Assembly: GCA_027574665.1 (NCBI GenBank)
Contig: CM050654.1
Location: 33,437,722 to 33,501,721, forward strand
Reading direction: 5' to 3'
Length of the DNA: 64,000 nt
Source of the DNA: Rhynochetos jubatus
Taxonomy: Eukaryota; Chordata; Aves; Eurypygiformes; Rhynochetidae
Both the position numbers and the translations under genes were made by a program. This document shows positions 24,186 to 37,190 of the stretch, in pieces; within the stretch, counting starts at the first letter, position 1, and the number at the start of each line of letters is the position of its first letter. Under the pieces are notes generated by a model that saw only the letters and a program-made list of their open reading frames with translations, was not told where the DNA came from and searched no databases.

Positions 24186-24440
24186 TCACTGAAAAGATAT
24201 TATTTTAGTCAGGAAAATGGTATCAATTCTCCTCCTTTTAGGGAGGATGGTGGCAGGTTTCCCATGTTGGTTTGCGGAAGGTATAATTTTGACAGGAGCA
24301 TCTGGCTCCTTTGTGAGCTTCACAAGCAATTGTGTGGCGGTGGCTTTAGGTCGGCCTCTGGTTGAGCCATGTGGGCAGCCCTTTGACATGTCTGCGTTGC
24401 TTTTCCTGCTGCACTCAGTTTTGTTTTGACTCTTTTGAGC
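24186..24440 (-). CDS. Unidentified basic open frame, possible exon or relic
   Basis: The minus strand is open from about 24440 to 24186, with a Met at 24389. The peptide is lysine- and arginine-rich, containing GSTRGRPKATATQLLVKLTK and later EPDAPVKIIPSANQHGKPAT and LPKRRR. GRPK resembles an AT-hook core. I do not recognise the family. The opposite strand is also open for 70 codons here, which weakens the case. No convincing splice sites were assigned. Confidence 0.15.
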   Translation of the reverse strand, partial: AQKSQNKTECSRKSNADMSKGCPHGSTRGRPKATATQLLVKLTKEPDAPVKIIPSANQHGKPATILPKRRRIDTIFLTKIISFQ

Positions 24441-25399
24441 TTCCTAAATGTGCAGCCTTGCTCTGCAGATTCCCTGGGATGGTTTCATTCAAGGGTACTG
24501 ACAAGGACTGCAGTCTTGCCAGGGCTCACGGATCCATTCTTACAGTGGTGCCGTGTGTTACGTTAACCGACAGCTGCTTTGGGCAAGGTTTGGTTTTTTT
24601 TTTTAAATCCTCTTAGAGAAGGGTGAAGAGTGATCTCTGGATAGCGGAGATTTCAATCTTCAAAATAAACCACTCCAGGTTGTTTGGGAATTTATAACGA
24701 CTTGTGAGCCTCCCTGGTATAATAATGCGCAGCGTGTTGCTTCTGCCCTCTTTAAACAGCCGATGCCTGGCTTTTATCTTCTAGCTATGTTTGCAGTAAA
24801 AAGAAGCCTGAATTTCTTTTCTTACTTCCCTGGGTATTGAGCAATCTGAAAATGTGTTTTTAGCCTGATTTCCATGAACGCAATCACAGCAGATATTTTG
24901 TTGCCAAGATTGTGCCAATGCTTGTTGCATTTGGCATAGGAAAGTGGTACAAGGGTGCAGGATACCTTGGTTTCTGCTCCCCAGATCCGCTGGCAGTTTG
25001 AGCACCATGCTCCAGACATGAGCTATGGCCCCTTCCAGTGTGACTGACCGAGACGTGACCGCCAGCTGAACTGCTGCTGAGCTAGTCCAGCCACAGGTGG
25101 CATGAGCCAGGAGGCGGGTGGGTGGGGAAGGTGCACCTCCCAGCTGGGAAGAGAAGGATTGCTGAGCTCCGTCTCCTCTCCTTAGGCTGTACGAAGAAAC
25201 TCTCCTATGTCATATGCATTGATGACATGGAAAAGCGGGTCCCTGTCTCCTCTTGCTGAACCATCCCCACACGCCAACAGGAGGTGATGCCTGTGCAGCT
25301 CCACCACTTCCCACGCAGGGCTGGGTGGAGTGTGAGTTCAGGGGATGGCTGCGCTGTGAGCCGTTCATCACGGAGATGTGTGCCATACGGATCAGACTC
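24441..25399. other. Noncoding stretch
   Basis: No gene or repeat was recognised. Positions 25030-25420 are somewhat GC-rich with short open frames on both strands and no motif. Confidence 0.5.
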
Positions 25400-28300
25400 A
25401 CCAGAAGATGTGTTCAGGAGAGATCTGTTGGCTAAAAGAGTATAGAGTGAGCAGGGAGGATGGCATAATACAGAACTGGCCGTTGGGACAAATTTGATGA
25501 CATTGAGAACAGTTTACAAATCAGGAGGCTGAGCTGTTTTGGAACAATGGTTATTAAAATTGTGAAAAAGTCTTGCTAAAATCAGTGTTTAAAGCCGAAG
25601 CAAATTTCAAGAGATGATCTGGAGACCATGGCATCACTGTGTTTAGTGTGCAAGCTTTCTTTGCCATCAAAAGACATAGAGGCACAATACAAATACAGAG
25701 AGGGTGTGCATGCGATAAGAGAGGGGAAGGAGCTTGTGTATCTAGCGAAATAATAGCGATATCAGAAACATCAAAAAGCATTACAGTACTATTGAGAAAT
25801 CCAAAATAATACACTGGGGAAGATGACAGCCCAAATACAGTATATCTGATCTTGTAATGCCAGTGGAAAGGAAGAACAAAGCAACTGGTTCCTTTGCAAC
25901 TAGTGAGTTGAAGGCAGAGGTATTACCAGACTCTTTCCATGTGATGATAGATCCCCCAAAGTGTTTTGTCAATTAAGCATCTCTAAAGCCATCACAGCTG
26001 TTTCTTTACAGAGCAGAGCCACTGCGGGTGTGAGATACACGCAGCAGAGTGTGTCAGCATGACCAGCAATGGAAATGTTAGCTGGCAAATGTAGGTGCTC
26101 CACCACGCGCTGGTTCTCTCCCACATGCACAGAGTTTGGTTTCACACTGTTGTTGCTCTCTAAATTGATCTAACTAAAGTAATCAGTTAGAAACACCCTG
26201 TTCCAATGTCACTAATGCCTTCCAAACTAGATGGCCTAATTAAGGACGCTAATTTCATTGACTAAGACAATTTCTTGAGAGATATCTGAGTGGATACCAC
26301 AATAGGTCGTATGATTCTGTAAAACGATTAGCAGAGAAAGGCATAAGAAAACACCCATGTCAACTGGAAAAAAAGACTTGGGGTCTTCAACATTTACAGA
26401 CAGTGAAAAGATAATTATAAAGTGTGAAGAGTGAGGTGAAAGCCTATTCCCAGAACTGAACCTATTGCCAGACTCGGAACCTATGGGCAAATCAAAGGTT
26501 TGCCCAAAGACCATCTTCATGGCGTAACAATTAAATGGGATGATGCTAATTTTTTCGCTCTTTTGGAGCCTATATCTGGTTGATGGAAGATAAAGCAGAT
26601 CAAAGAAGAAATGGTACTGATCTGTATTAACGGACCACAATGGAGGAGGTGCCCAGTCACTCCCTAAGCCTATTCACTTGCCTCAAGATGCGCTTCACAA
26701 AAGAACGGAGGTGAAACCTGTGGTGAGATCTCTGAGGTCGCAGTTAAACCACCATAAAGCACAATGGCCAGAGGCAAAGTAAAAGCCAGATGAATGCTTC
26801 ATATCTGCTATTGAACTATTTTGGTTAGAATCAGCCGGGAATATCATCTTCGCCTCTGCAAAAGCCGTAACCACCTCAAATATGAAGCTACCAAGAAACC
26901 GTGCTGGAGTAAAAACTATTCAGAATAAGCCTCAGCACTAGAAAGAGCTCTCCTTAAGAAAACCTCAGGCACATTAACCGATCTTATATGACCTCATATA
27001 AAGAGGTAATGACTGAAGTGGTCATGCAGTAGTTAGCTATGTGAGTGACGTCTGGCCAAGGGCTGCTGCTGCTGCACATGGTTTATATCTGGTAGGGCAC
27101 GGCAACGCAGGAGAATCAGCTGGGGCATAACCTCCTTTAGTCACACCCAGTCGGCGTTGGTCACTGGCATAGGGAGGAGCTGTTGGTGCAGGAGATCTAC
27201 ATGAATGTTTGCTGACCTGGGAGAAAAGCATCTGTCAGCCCTCAGAAGGTCCCATGGGAATCCATCTGGTACCAGCCATCTGATGTGGAGAGGCGAGAGG
27301 TGTATGGGACTTGAGTGACACTAGCTGAAAACCTTCAATGGGACCCATGGGAATGAAGACAAGCACAGGGCAAGATAAACAAGAGGACATTAGATACATC
27401 TAATCATTTATGTAATGCATAAATTGTTTATGGCATCATGTCTGAAATGCTCAGGATCCAATGCATCCTTGTTATCCACTATCAGCATTTATACTGATAA
27501 GAACAATGTATTAGGGCTCAAACAAAATCAGTTTAAGATGGAGAGACCGAAAGAAATTTAAGCAATTCTAGACCATTTCACAAACACAACGTCCTCTTTG
27601 TCCCACAGAGCAAGACCAGGTATCAAACAACAAACTGACACTTAGTACGTAGCTATGACGTTTTTCATGCTGTCATTCACCATCACGATGGGATTCATGG
27701 ATGCGAAGGAACAGAACAGCTTGTGAAATGCTTGCCAGTCAAAGGGAGCGTGGAGGCAACCTAAGCCACCAGATGGCTTTGGTCATCGGGCAGATTTGGT
27801 AGTATCATTGACCACACTTGGAGTTTGTTTCCAGACAGTTTATAGCTACCAAAGTACATTATATTTCAATGCCTTAATTTATCATGTTGCAAAACCATAA
27901 ATTGAATCTCTGGACATTCGTAATGAAACCTGTCCTCTCTCTGAACTCAAAAAGCAATTCTCTGACATATCATATTACGGCCAGCTTTGAGATAGATATC
28001 TGGTTAGTATAGAATACTGAACATCCAGGACATCCTAAATTATGTTAATGGTAAACTGGATGATTTCATTTTCTTCTGTAGGTGTGTAACTCTGGCCACC
28101 TTGGTAAAGTTTCCACATTAGTGCTGAAGTTAGAAAGCCAGTACAGAGAGCTGCTCACTTCCAACCACAGTGTCCGGGTCAGTATCAGTTAGAGTTGCTC
28201 AAGAGACATCTAATTAAAACAGGGGTAGGGATGGCTTCTAGGGAGATAATGAGCTATACATTGCATGCCCGAAGTTTGCTAAAAATGTTAATGCCAGAGC

Positions 28301-28700
28301 TGTGTTAGTAATGAGGAGTTTTTGCAAGAATGGCATATTGTAAATAACTCTGAGACTTACATGTCAACTGAACATATAGGCAGCTCAGTCTTGGGAGAAA
28401 TGCTTGTGAATTAGTCTTTGTGCAATTATTTTCTGAAATTTTGTATTCTTTGCATAAAGCTCACTAATTCACGATCTTTTGCCCTAATGATTTCATGTCA
28501 CTTACACCAACAGAAGCATTACGAGAAACATCGCTTCCATCTCTGCAACACGGGACAAGAGCTCTCTCTGATTCACCAAAAGGGTATATAGAGGGAAGGA
28601 ATACAGGTGGTGTTCCGAACAGAGCAGCGGAAAGGCCAGCAATCCCTCCTACCCCCAAAATATCTCAGATCTTGCAACTAACCTGACCTCAAACATTTCA
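25400..28700. other. Unidentified stretch, possible very old element or relic
   Basis: The composition is even (neither AT-rich nor GC-rich), CpGs are few, and minus-strand frames such as 26236-26640 (134 codons) and 25554-25814 are longer than in neighbouring AT-leaning sequence. No domain, catalytic motif, terminal repeats or poly(A) could be identified, so I assign no family. Confidence 0.25.
27767..27778 (+). promoter_or_regulatory. Possible CTCF-like site
   Basis: CCACCAGATGGC fits the core CTCF consensus CCASYAGRKGGC, but the two bases that follow (TT) fit poorly. One 12-bp match in 64 kb is expected often by chance. Confidence 0.15.
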
Positions 28701-31649
28701 ATATAACTTTTTAAAAAGCCGTGGCAGTCTTAAGTATTTCTTTGACTTTCATTAATTTCCAGCATACCCCAAATAACACAGCACTTTGTTTCCACCGTAA
28801 ACCACCCTAAAATCTGCAGCTTATTTTTATCTTACAAAACTGCCAAAGATGCTTTGAAGCATTCATTTTGTAACCATGACTGACCTTTTTTTCAATTATG
28901 TCATAAGAAATCTTCTGAGAGCACTTCAAAAATGTGTTCAGACTTTTTAGATGCCCTTTGCGCCTACAAAACCCAGCTGAGAAGAGTCTCGTACCCTCCG
29001 TGCATGTCGGTAGCTTTACTTTGCATGAAGGTTTTTTACCAGTCAGTCAGACTGGTAGGTGAAAATGTGCTGCTTTGCATGCGTGAACGTAGACATGACT
29101 TTTAGCAAATCTGAGATCACTCCTGCCAATAGCCCCGTTAAATTGTTTTTATCAGTCTGGTTGACTGGAATGTTTGAGTATTTACAATAGACTCAAGAGT
29201 ATTAGGCTGAAAGTCTTTCTAATGTACTACCAAATTAGACATGGCTAAACACTTGCATAGCAAATTCCAGCTGCTTCCTCCAAAATAAAAATTAAAGTGC
29301 AATGAACAAAACCTTAAAGAATATATTTTAATTCCAAATCTCCAGGATTTTCTCCTCCCTTTTGCATCCTGTTGGTATTCTGAGAAAACAGACAGAGAAA
29401 TAAGACATAAGTCATGTGGAACCCTGTACTCGTCTGAAATCTACTCCTTTCTTTGGAGGCTAAGCCGTTTTTGGTAACCTAGCACTTCCTGAGGAATAGG
29501 AGCGCGTAGGTGGGCTATTCCTGTGGCTTGCTGCCGTGCTACGATGGTGGCTTGTTCAAACGCCCACCCATCCGCTCGGCGTTGAAGGCACACATCTGGT
29601 CCTGTGCACTGTGTTTGTCATTTATCCTCCCATGACAGGGTGGTTCCTGGAAGCGACAGAGGAAAAGTAAAACTGGAATAGGGAAAACAAGTAAACAAAG
29701 GTACTTTGGAATTTGTTGGGGAAAAAAACCCAACACCAAACCGTAAGAGCGTTTAAATAGGAAAAGATAAAGGATGGTTAAATAGCACATTGTAAATGAT
29801 TGAAACTGCAGGAACAGAGCAGCAACCAGGTGAACCGATTGGTCAAATGGTGTAAGAAAAGACAGAGTCAGGAATGGGGTTTGACCTCTGGAATTTGTTG
29901 GGTTTACTCTCAAGGCTTGTCTACACAAGACAGTTGGAAATTAAGAAAAGGTTTAACTAAAAAGCTGGAGTCATATGGGATTCACTCCATACATATATGT
30001 ACACACACATACACATATGATCCCTTTCTGGAATGAGAAATCTCTTTTTTCCCCCCAGGCTAGGGTATAATCTGGGGAAAATCTTTCTCATTTCAGCCCG
30101 GGACCAATGGCATGCTGCTATTCCAAAATAACCCCACGTGCACCCTCAGGTGCAGAGGTGAATGTGTTCTGCAGCTGGGGCAGTGGGGGCTGGTCACACC
30201 GCAGGTGGCACAGCTACGCACGGTCACCACTACCTCGCCTACGATGCCGCTGCAATTAGTAGTGTAAATTAGAGTAGCGTTTAATCTCCTCTTCTTTCTT
30301 TTGAGCTGCATCCACTTTTGCTTCCATCTAAGCTGAGTCTTTGAGCCCTGATTTACACTCAGGTAGGAAATGTCCACGGCTGGCACGCACCCTTAGATTA
30401 CGGACTGGGACGAGGGCTTGGAAGGAGGTACTCCTCAGAGCACTCCGTGGCCTCGGTGTGACTATATTAAACCTCTCGGTCAAGTGACTAGGCTGGACAC
30501 TTAATTTGTTAGTCTGAGGAGAGAGGAAGAAGGACCGTATCTATTTTTAAGTGTCACCTGGCCATGGGCCAGTTCCTCTGAACGGGGCAGGAGGAGCCTA
30601 GCTTCTGTCCAGTTTGAATCTCGCAGCTGTTTCTCACAGTGGTTACAGACTGGGGAGGAAATGGAGAGTTTTTAGGAGGGGCTGCACTTGTTCAGCAAGC
30701 AGTGGCTGTGCAGGAGGAGGGCGCGAGCATCCCGGACTGCTCGTCACGCAGAGAAGCGTTGCACCACTCAGTTGCAGGTTGCATCAGCTTGCAATTAGCT
30801 TGCATGTAAAATCTGACTCATCAATACTGCTTTGCTTGACATCTGGCACGGCAGGATACTGTTCCTTTTCCTAGTTCTCTTTGCAGAGGCTGTTTGGGAA
30901 CTGCTTGAGCTGGAGCTCCTGTGATTCAAGGACAGGAGCTTTTCCCTATTTTCTATGGACTCGGGAATTTTCTTTGCCCGACGCCTGGGTGTTGGGACTT
31001 GCTAATGCACAGAGAACCGTGCTCTGCCACTGAGCCTCCCCGTTGATGTGGTGAGTGGCGGAAGGCGTGCGTGGGAGTTACCTGGTATTTTTGTGCTCCA
31101 GGTGGTGCTTTAGTTTGGATGGCATTTGCCACCTGCTTGTTTCCTGGCTTGTTCTTCTGTGTACATCAAATCTTCATGAAAGGGTGCAGTGCTCTCAGGC
31201 ACAGCAAGCAAAAGAAACATAAACATATACATGCAAGTTGAAAGAAATATGGGCATGTGCTGAAGCCTGAAGCCACCTGGGTTTTGCTCCGCTGCGGGAA
31301 AAGGCATCTTTGGAGAGAGGATGACCTCCCCAAGGACAACCGCAGCACCCAGCCCCATGGCTCCTTCCCCTTCCCCTTCTGCAGCCTGCATCCATGCCAG
31401 CAGGGCCCTGCTCAGCACACTCCCGGCTTCCCAAATCCAGTCCGATGCTGACCATGGGGTCTGAAATCCCACACACCTTGTCTGAATCCAGCACCACAGC
31501 TTTCTCCGTTAGTTTTACCATCATTTTAGCAAGACCTAAAGCCAAGTGATCCTCTAGGTGACACCACCCGACACACGCTGCTCATTGAGATGGTCGCTGG
31601 CCAGAATATGATATAGAGTGATTTAGCTCTGCTTTGGGTAAGTGCAAGT
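28701..31649. other. Noncoding stretch, no gene recognised
   Basis: AT-leaning to mixed. A perfect 8-bp stem (TACCAGTC, loop AGTCA, GACTGGTA) lies at 29037-29057. A short CA/TA-rich simple stretch lies at 29990-30020. Patches around 30100-30260 and 31280-31450 are GC-richer, with open frames on both strands and no motif. Confidence 0.5.
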
Positions 31650-31750
31650 CATCAGGCTCAATACAGGAGAGACTGGATGGAATGTTATGGCCTGACTCGT
31701 GCTGAAGGTTGGACCAGCTGATCTAATGGTTCCTTCTGGCACTCAAATCC
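31650..31750 (+). mobile_element. CR1-family LINE 3' end fragment
   Basis: CAGGCTCAATACAGG, then TATGGCCTG, then GGTTGGACCAGCTGATCTAA and TGGTTCCTTCTGGC follow in order the sauropsid CR1 3' end (GGGCTCAATGCAGG, TATGGCCTG, AGACTAGATGATCTAATGGTCCCTTCTGGCC). Divergence looks well above 20 percent, so it is an old insertion. The 5' part and terminal microsatellite are not visible. Confidence 0.7.
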
Positions 31751-33300
31751 ACACACGCAGCAAAAAATACTTACGCTAATCTTGACAATCTTACATTCTT
31801 CTTCCAGTTGTGCTGGCACCGTGAGTGTCTGTGTTGCAGAGGTGTTGGGAGGGTCTGCCCTCAAGGACATGTAGGTCTGTAGAATTTGAATTTTGGACTC
31901 TGCTGGCTTTACCAGTTTACAGAATTCGATTTTTCTTTCTGTTTATTGATGCCAGTATCTGCAACAGCCATGTTGAGCTCATCCGGTCCGGGGCTAGGAA
32001 CAGCCTCACGCAACTCGTCTGTCTGGTAGTAACTGAGCTAATTGCTTTTTTTGCTAAATTGCAGGGGTGAAAAATGTAGAGAGAGAAAAAAAAAAAAAAA
32101 GAAGACCCCAAAACTACAAGATAAATCTAAATAATGAATAAATTTGGGGAAATGGTGATCTGTTCATGAGCAGAAAAACGAGCTAAATTAGTCAGATGAT
32201 TTATTCATTGTGAATGATTCACTCCATTACTGGCTGCTTCCTCCACAGGCCATAGAAGCTAATATATAAACTGATAGAGGACGGGTGGGATCGATAGAGA
32301 GCAACATCTCCCTCCTCTCCAAGGAAAACAGGTCACCTGTCCCTGCTACGCTGCTCTCCGGGCACAAGGCACATCTCAATAGACTGAGCATTTATTTTCA
32401 GCTAATGAAGTTTGTTTTTTTCAGGCTAAAATTTTCCTGAGGAGTGCTTCCTTTCTTTCCATCCGTGCTCAGGCCCGTGCTCGCAGTTTGGCCGGCTCCC
32501 TTCCCCCGTCCTGACAGCTCTCATTGTTCCCAGATGATGGCTGTTTGCTGGTCTATGCTGCAAAAAAAAAAAACCAACCAGATTTTGTGGTCTAAATTGA
32601 GTGTCCCTTAGGCAGCTGGTGCCGTGGAGGAAGGAAACCTCCTGACACCCTTGGGATGAGCTCAGTGTGGGACGGGCTGTGTGCTCCTCAAACGAACCAG
32701 GATGGAGGTGGCCGCTCAGGTCAGGGTGGGACTGGGTGGCAGGGCCTTGGGGATGCTCTGCAAGCACGCCGGTGCTCCCTGTGTGGCCCTAGTGACTTGC
32801 ATCCCCATGGCTGTGGGATGCGGGTTTTCCTCCCCTCTCCGCATCCCATGCCAGCAGCCCCGGTACCATGCCGGCGCTGGGAAACCTGGCAGGGAGATCC
32901 GCTGTGGTCCTGCCTGCGCAGGAGGGTACCGATCTGCAGAAAGCTGCCACACTGGGAAACATTGCTGAGGCGCCTTTTAGCTCCTAATAAGCAATGATAT
33001 ACTCTGTGGCGACGTCTCTGCTGAATTTTCTTGCACACAGCACAACCCACTGTTTATCATGTGACTATTTATAAACTGCTGCTGAAGCTTCATAAATACT
33101 TCTTGCTCGTCGCACAAATGGGAGCCGAACAGCTTGAAACTGTACTGCGAGTACAGCCCGAGCTGAGTCTACACAGAGATTACGCACAAGGCTCCTATGG
33201 ATGGTATTTATTAGGGAGCTGGTGGAGAAAAGTTGCCAGCTCTGGATGCTGAATGCATTGAAAACTTGGGAGCGTGGGGTTTATTTGCCAGTTCGTCTTT
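31751..33300. other. Noncoding, with GC-rich patch
   Basis: A run of 15 A lies at 32086-32100. Positions 32420-32980 are GC-rich with overlapping open frames on both strands (for example 32656-32997 plus and 32721-33050 minus), none with a motif. CpG density is not island-grade. Confidence 0.5.
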
Positions 33301-36083
33301 AATTAATTACAGAGGACAAACAATTATGGGAAGAGGCTGCCGGCTGGACCACCTGACTCTTAGGGCAGCTAATGTGCTAATGGAGATGTTTGCTTCTGTG
33401 CTGCTGGTCTGAGCCCGTGCCAGGCTCAGGGTGCTGGTCCCCTGCCATGACTCTTCCGTGGCCCACATGAGGTCAGGCACCTCTGTCCAGCTTCTAGCAG
33501 ACAAGTTAACCCCCCAAAAAACCCCACAGTGCGATCGGCACCTCCGGCAGCAGCCATCCAGGTAGGGAGCTGAAGAGTTAATGGGGTTGAGGGTGGCACG
33601 CTCCTGACAGAGGTTCCTCCACGTGTCCCAGAGGGAGTTTAGCAACGTTGTGTACTCCTGGTAGATTTGTTTGTGAGTAAACGTCGGTCTTTATGCTTCT
33701 GCTAAGCTGGTGGTTTCTGAGCAAGGCACTGGTGAAATTAAAAAAAGTTAAAAGAACACAAAACAAGGTAGTGTGTACATAGTTAGTGGTTGGGAATAAA
33801 GAGGTCTGGTTTTGCAGGGGTAAGAGCATTTTGCAAAAAAGAATTTCAAAGATTCTGTCTTTAAAAAAGAGGTAGGAATGAGGAAGAGAAAGGAGACATT
33901 ACAATCATTTTGTAGATGACTATAGCTTTCCAGGCAGCTCCGCTGTATGCAGCGTACAGTCTCACAGGTTCTGTGGCAAACAGACGACCTCACTCTAGGT
34001 GAAAGAAAAGAGTGTGTTGGATCGATACGTTGGGCCTGAAGTCAGATCTTCGGTGCTAATGTTGTGCAAATACACAACCACCTTTGGTGGCCACATCTCA
34101 GCTACTAGAGGACATTTGGCATTAAGTCATGATTCAAGTTTGGTTCAGGAGACCCAGGAGTCTGAAATTCAGGAGAAGGGAGTCATCTGTTACAAGGAGC
34201 TTGACTCACGCACAGCTTGAACGAGATCCAGACCCAAACCAATCTCCTGCCTCCCATCTTTTGGGAAAATTTAAATCCAGAGCCATGCCTGAATTTTGTG
34301 GCCAACATCACATTCACACTTAAAAGATTTCTGCAAATCCCCTCCAAAACCTACTCCAAAAATCTGTCTATTAAAACATAATCACTTCCCACAAGTTTGG
34401 TTCAAGCTGTAAAGTAACAAACCAACCAAAGGCAGAGCCCATAATGCACATCAGGATTTTGTTTTCTTCGGTTTAACCAAATTCCTGCTATGTAGTTAAA
34501 TAAAGCAGATGGTAGTCGCCAGGTGCACTGAGCCAAAATGTGCCACATGGGCAGATCAGCACAGCTCCTGAAGTCCCTAGGCCCCTGCTTGCTACCACGC
34601 AGTGACCTGGGCTGAGCGTGTGAATGGTATTGAGGCTCCTCAGTTTAAGGGGGACGAGGAAGGAGCAAGAAAATGGTTAATACACATTATTTTTTCCCTT
34701 ATTGTTTTTTTCTTCCTTTTAAAAAAATCCTAGTGTTAGAATAAGTTGCATGGGCAGAATAGGAATATACAGTTATAATACATGACAATGCAGCAAAATC
34801 CTGGACTACGTCAATTACTGTGGTACCGTATATTTTCATTTTATTCCATTGGGGAAATATATCATGCAAGTAACAAATCATTTGGACAATGCAGCTACAT
34901 GGAAAATATCCAGTGCATGAAGACACTCCTTTGCAATGAACTGCACACAGAGTGATACGGAAAACAGTATGAAACCGAGGCAGAATTTCCTGGTCTAATT
35001 GGTGACACAGCGCTGCCAACTGAGTGTCTCTCTAGAACACACTTGTTGGCATAAGTCAGTTCTGATATTTGAAGTTACAAGGGGGACAGTTGACGCTTTT
35101 CGTAGTAACAGTACTCTAAAGCAGTGGAAAAAAATCCGTCACACCAGCCAAATCGAGTTGGGCAGCAGGAAGCTTAGCACCTGGGAGGAGGAGCTGCTTG
35201 GGGAAGTATGGGGCAAGGCTGAAAACAACCTCCAAATGATGGTGTTCAGTACGAGAAGAGCTGCCCAGTAACATGTGCTAGGCAGCCTTGGACAGATCAA
35301 AGCAGACTGGGTTTGAAAGGAGAACATTAGCCAAAACCCACATTTTGGTTATCTTGCAGTGACTTAAGATTGAATTATTTTGGATTGTCTGGTTTGAGAT
35401 TTTTGAATGAGTTGGGAGAGGAAAAAGAAGAAATAATGAAGCAAGGGATAGTTTGTCAAGTTGGCTTTTTACTTGCTAGCCCAAACGAAGAGCCAGGGAA
35501 GGGACACCTCAATTTCTTCCTCTCCCTGGGGGGATAGGGATGTGTGGGCTTTGCCCCTGGGGAGCACCTGGGCTGCTCTCACTGACCTCTTCCCGTTCAG
35601 GTCTGTTTTGCATAAGTAATTAAACATCTCTGGATCTGAACTGGGATCTTGTGCAGACTCTCAACTGTGGCGGGGTTAGTCTAAGATGGAACTTTGGTCT
35701 TGTTGACGAGGCTTGTTTCGTATGGGATACTGAGCCAATGTTTAGCGAGGGGGGAAAAAAAATCCCCAAGTAGTGGGATATTAGGCTTGAGGTTTTCATT
35801 TTGGGTAGATGACACTTTTCTTCCTCAGCTGACACTGCCAAGAAAGGATCAGGCAGTTCCCATAATTCCTTTAACAATTTTGGCCTTCCATCTCCATTTA
35901 CCGTCATATCTTTTTATTAAAAAATAGGCACTGTAATAACTTTTGTATCTTGAGAGATACGCATGAATTGTGAATTACTGAGTTTAATATAGCACGATCG
36001 TCTGTCTGTGCTTTCAGAACTTGGTTTCCAGGTCTGTATGCAACATGTCAGTTATTTCGCCCTTTCAGTATCTACATTTTTTT
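33301..36083. other. Noncoding stretch
   Basis: Mixed composition. The minus-strand frame 33307-33645 (112 codons) is open but unrecognised. Around 34125-34315 the TTTGGTTCAGGAG and GAATTTTGTGGCC words hint at another degraded repeat, not firmly assignable. Confidence 0.45.
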
Positions 36084-36097
36084 GGGGGGGGGGGGGG
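36084..36097 (+). repeat. G14 homopolymer after T7
   Basis: A run of seven T (36077-36083) is followed directly by fourteen G. This is the longest G run in the window. It may be hard to sequence accurately, so its length is uncertain. Confidence 0.9.
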
Positions 36098-36119
36098 CTT
36101 GTGCAATATATTATTAAAA

Positions 36120-36330
36120 ATCGGGAATGAAATTAATCTATTTTGCAGGCAATAAATTAAACAGAGATGACTCTGGAGAAAATGTTGTGCATTATTTTAA
36201 TAGCAAAATAAACCCCAATGAAGATGACATGTTTTCATATTCAGGCATGTACACCAGTCAGTGTGTCTAAAAAGACACCCAAGCTTTTAATTATATCTAG
36301 GTTTTGATTAGTCGTTTCTCCAATGGCTAT
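36120..36330. promoter_or_regulatory. AT-rich conserved-element-like block
   Basis: Dense in AATTAA, TTTTAAT and TTAATTAT words with GCATGTACA and GTCTAAAAAGAC nearby, CpG-poor and repeat-free. This is the texture of a conserved enhancer, judged only by composition. Confidence 0.3.
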
Positions 36331-37190
36331 CAAAATGTTTCCACATGCAGAAAGAAAAGCTTGCACCTTTTAAAAAATACTTTTCTTTGAAAAATGGGTG
36401 ACCAGCTAACCTGCATCCTCAGATAATGGATGGGAAAGGAGCAGCGGGGGTGGGCTGGCTTCGGGAGAAGCAGGCTGTGGGTGAGGGTCGGGGCTGGGCA
36501 GCTCTTTGCAAAGGGAAGGCTCGGAGGTAAAGTTTCCCTTGCTTCCTTTGCATATTCATGTGATGGACCTGGCTGTTGAATCGCAGTTTTTCTTTGCTTT
36601 CTTAACAGATTTCACTGGGTTAATTATGTGGAAAATTTGGTACCGTATATCCAAACTCTTCTCTTGTAATAAATTCAAAATTCCTTTAAAAGTCCCATTA
36701 TTTTGTCATTTTTAAGAAAAGGCTCAAAGGTAAATATTGATTTTAACAGGGTTGTGGCAATTTTCCCTTTAAGTTTTGTGGGTAGAATACCAACACATCT
36801 TTCAATGAATACTTATGAGCTATTGATTAAAAAAAGGTAGTTGCAGAGGTTGTGGTGCAAGATGTGCCTTGCGTTTGGGAACCTGCACAGACATCTTTAT
36901 ATTAAATGTATTCACCCCACCTCAAAAGATCATGCTGGAACTGTAAATTGTAACCCTCTATCACAAGTTTAATGTTGATTTAAAGGGGGCATCTTTCTAT
37001 TACGTTGTTTGAACAGATCTCCTCAGACAATGATCATAACCGCGCTCCCCTTTCCTTCACACGTAGGTTATGATATCTATACTCTTCCTATCGCACGTGA
37101 CTTCACTTTTATGAGCTGTCTCTGGCTCTCACCTGATTTTATGCTTGAAGTCAATAGGGATAACGTGAAGCCCGGAACAAAATGACAGCC
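36331..37190. other. Noncoding, AT-leaning
   Basis: Positions 36500-37100 contain further TTAATTATG/TAATAAATTC-like words and no gene. The phrase CTTGAAGTCAATAGGGATAA at 37145 resembles the palindromic-repeat core, without recognisable ends. Confidence 0.45.

Noticed and set aside
27061-27076. CTG repeat
   Set aside because: Only four to five units, within normal background.
25400-28700. Considered as an endogenous retrovirus or LTR-element fossil
   Set aside because: No paired terminal repeats, primer-binding site or recognisable gag/pol/env motif could be seen, so no family is claimed.
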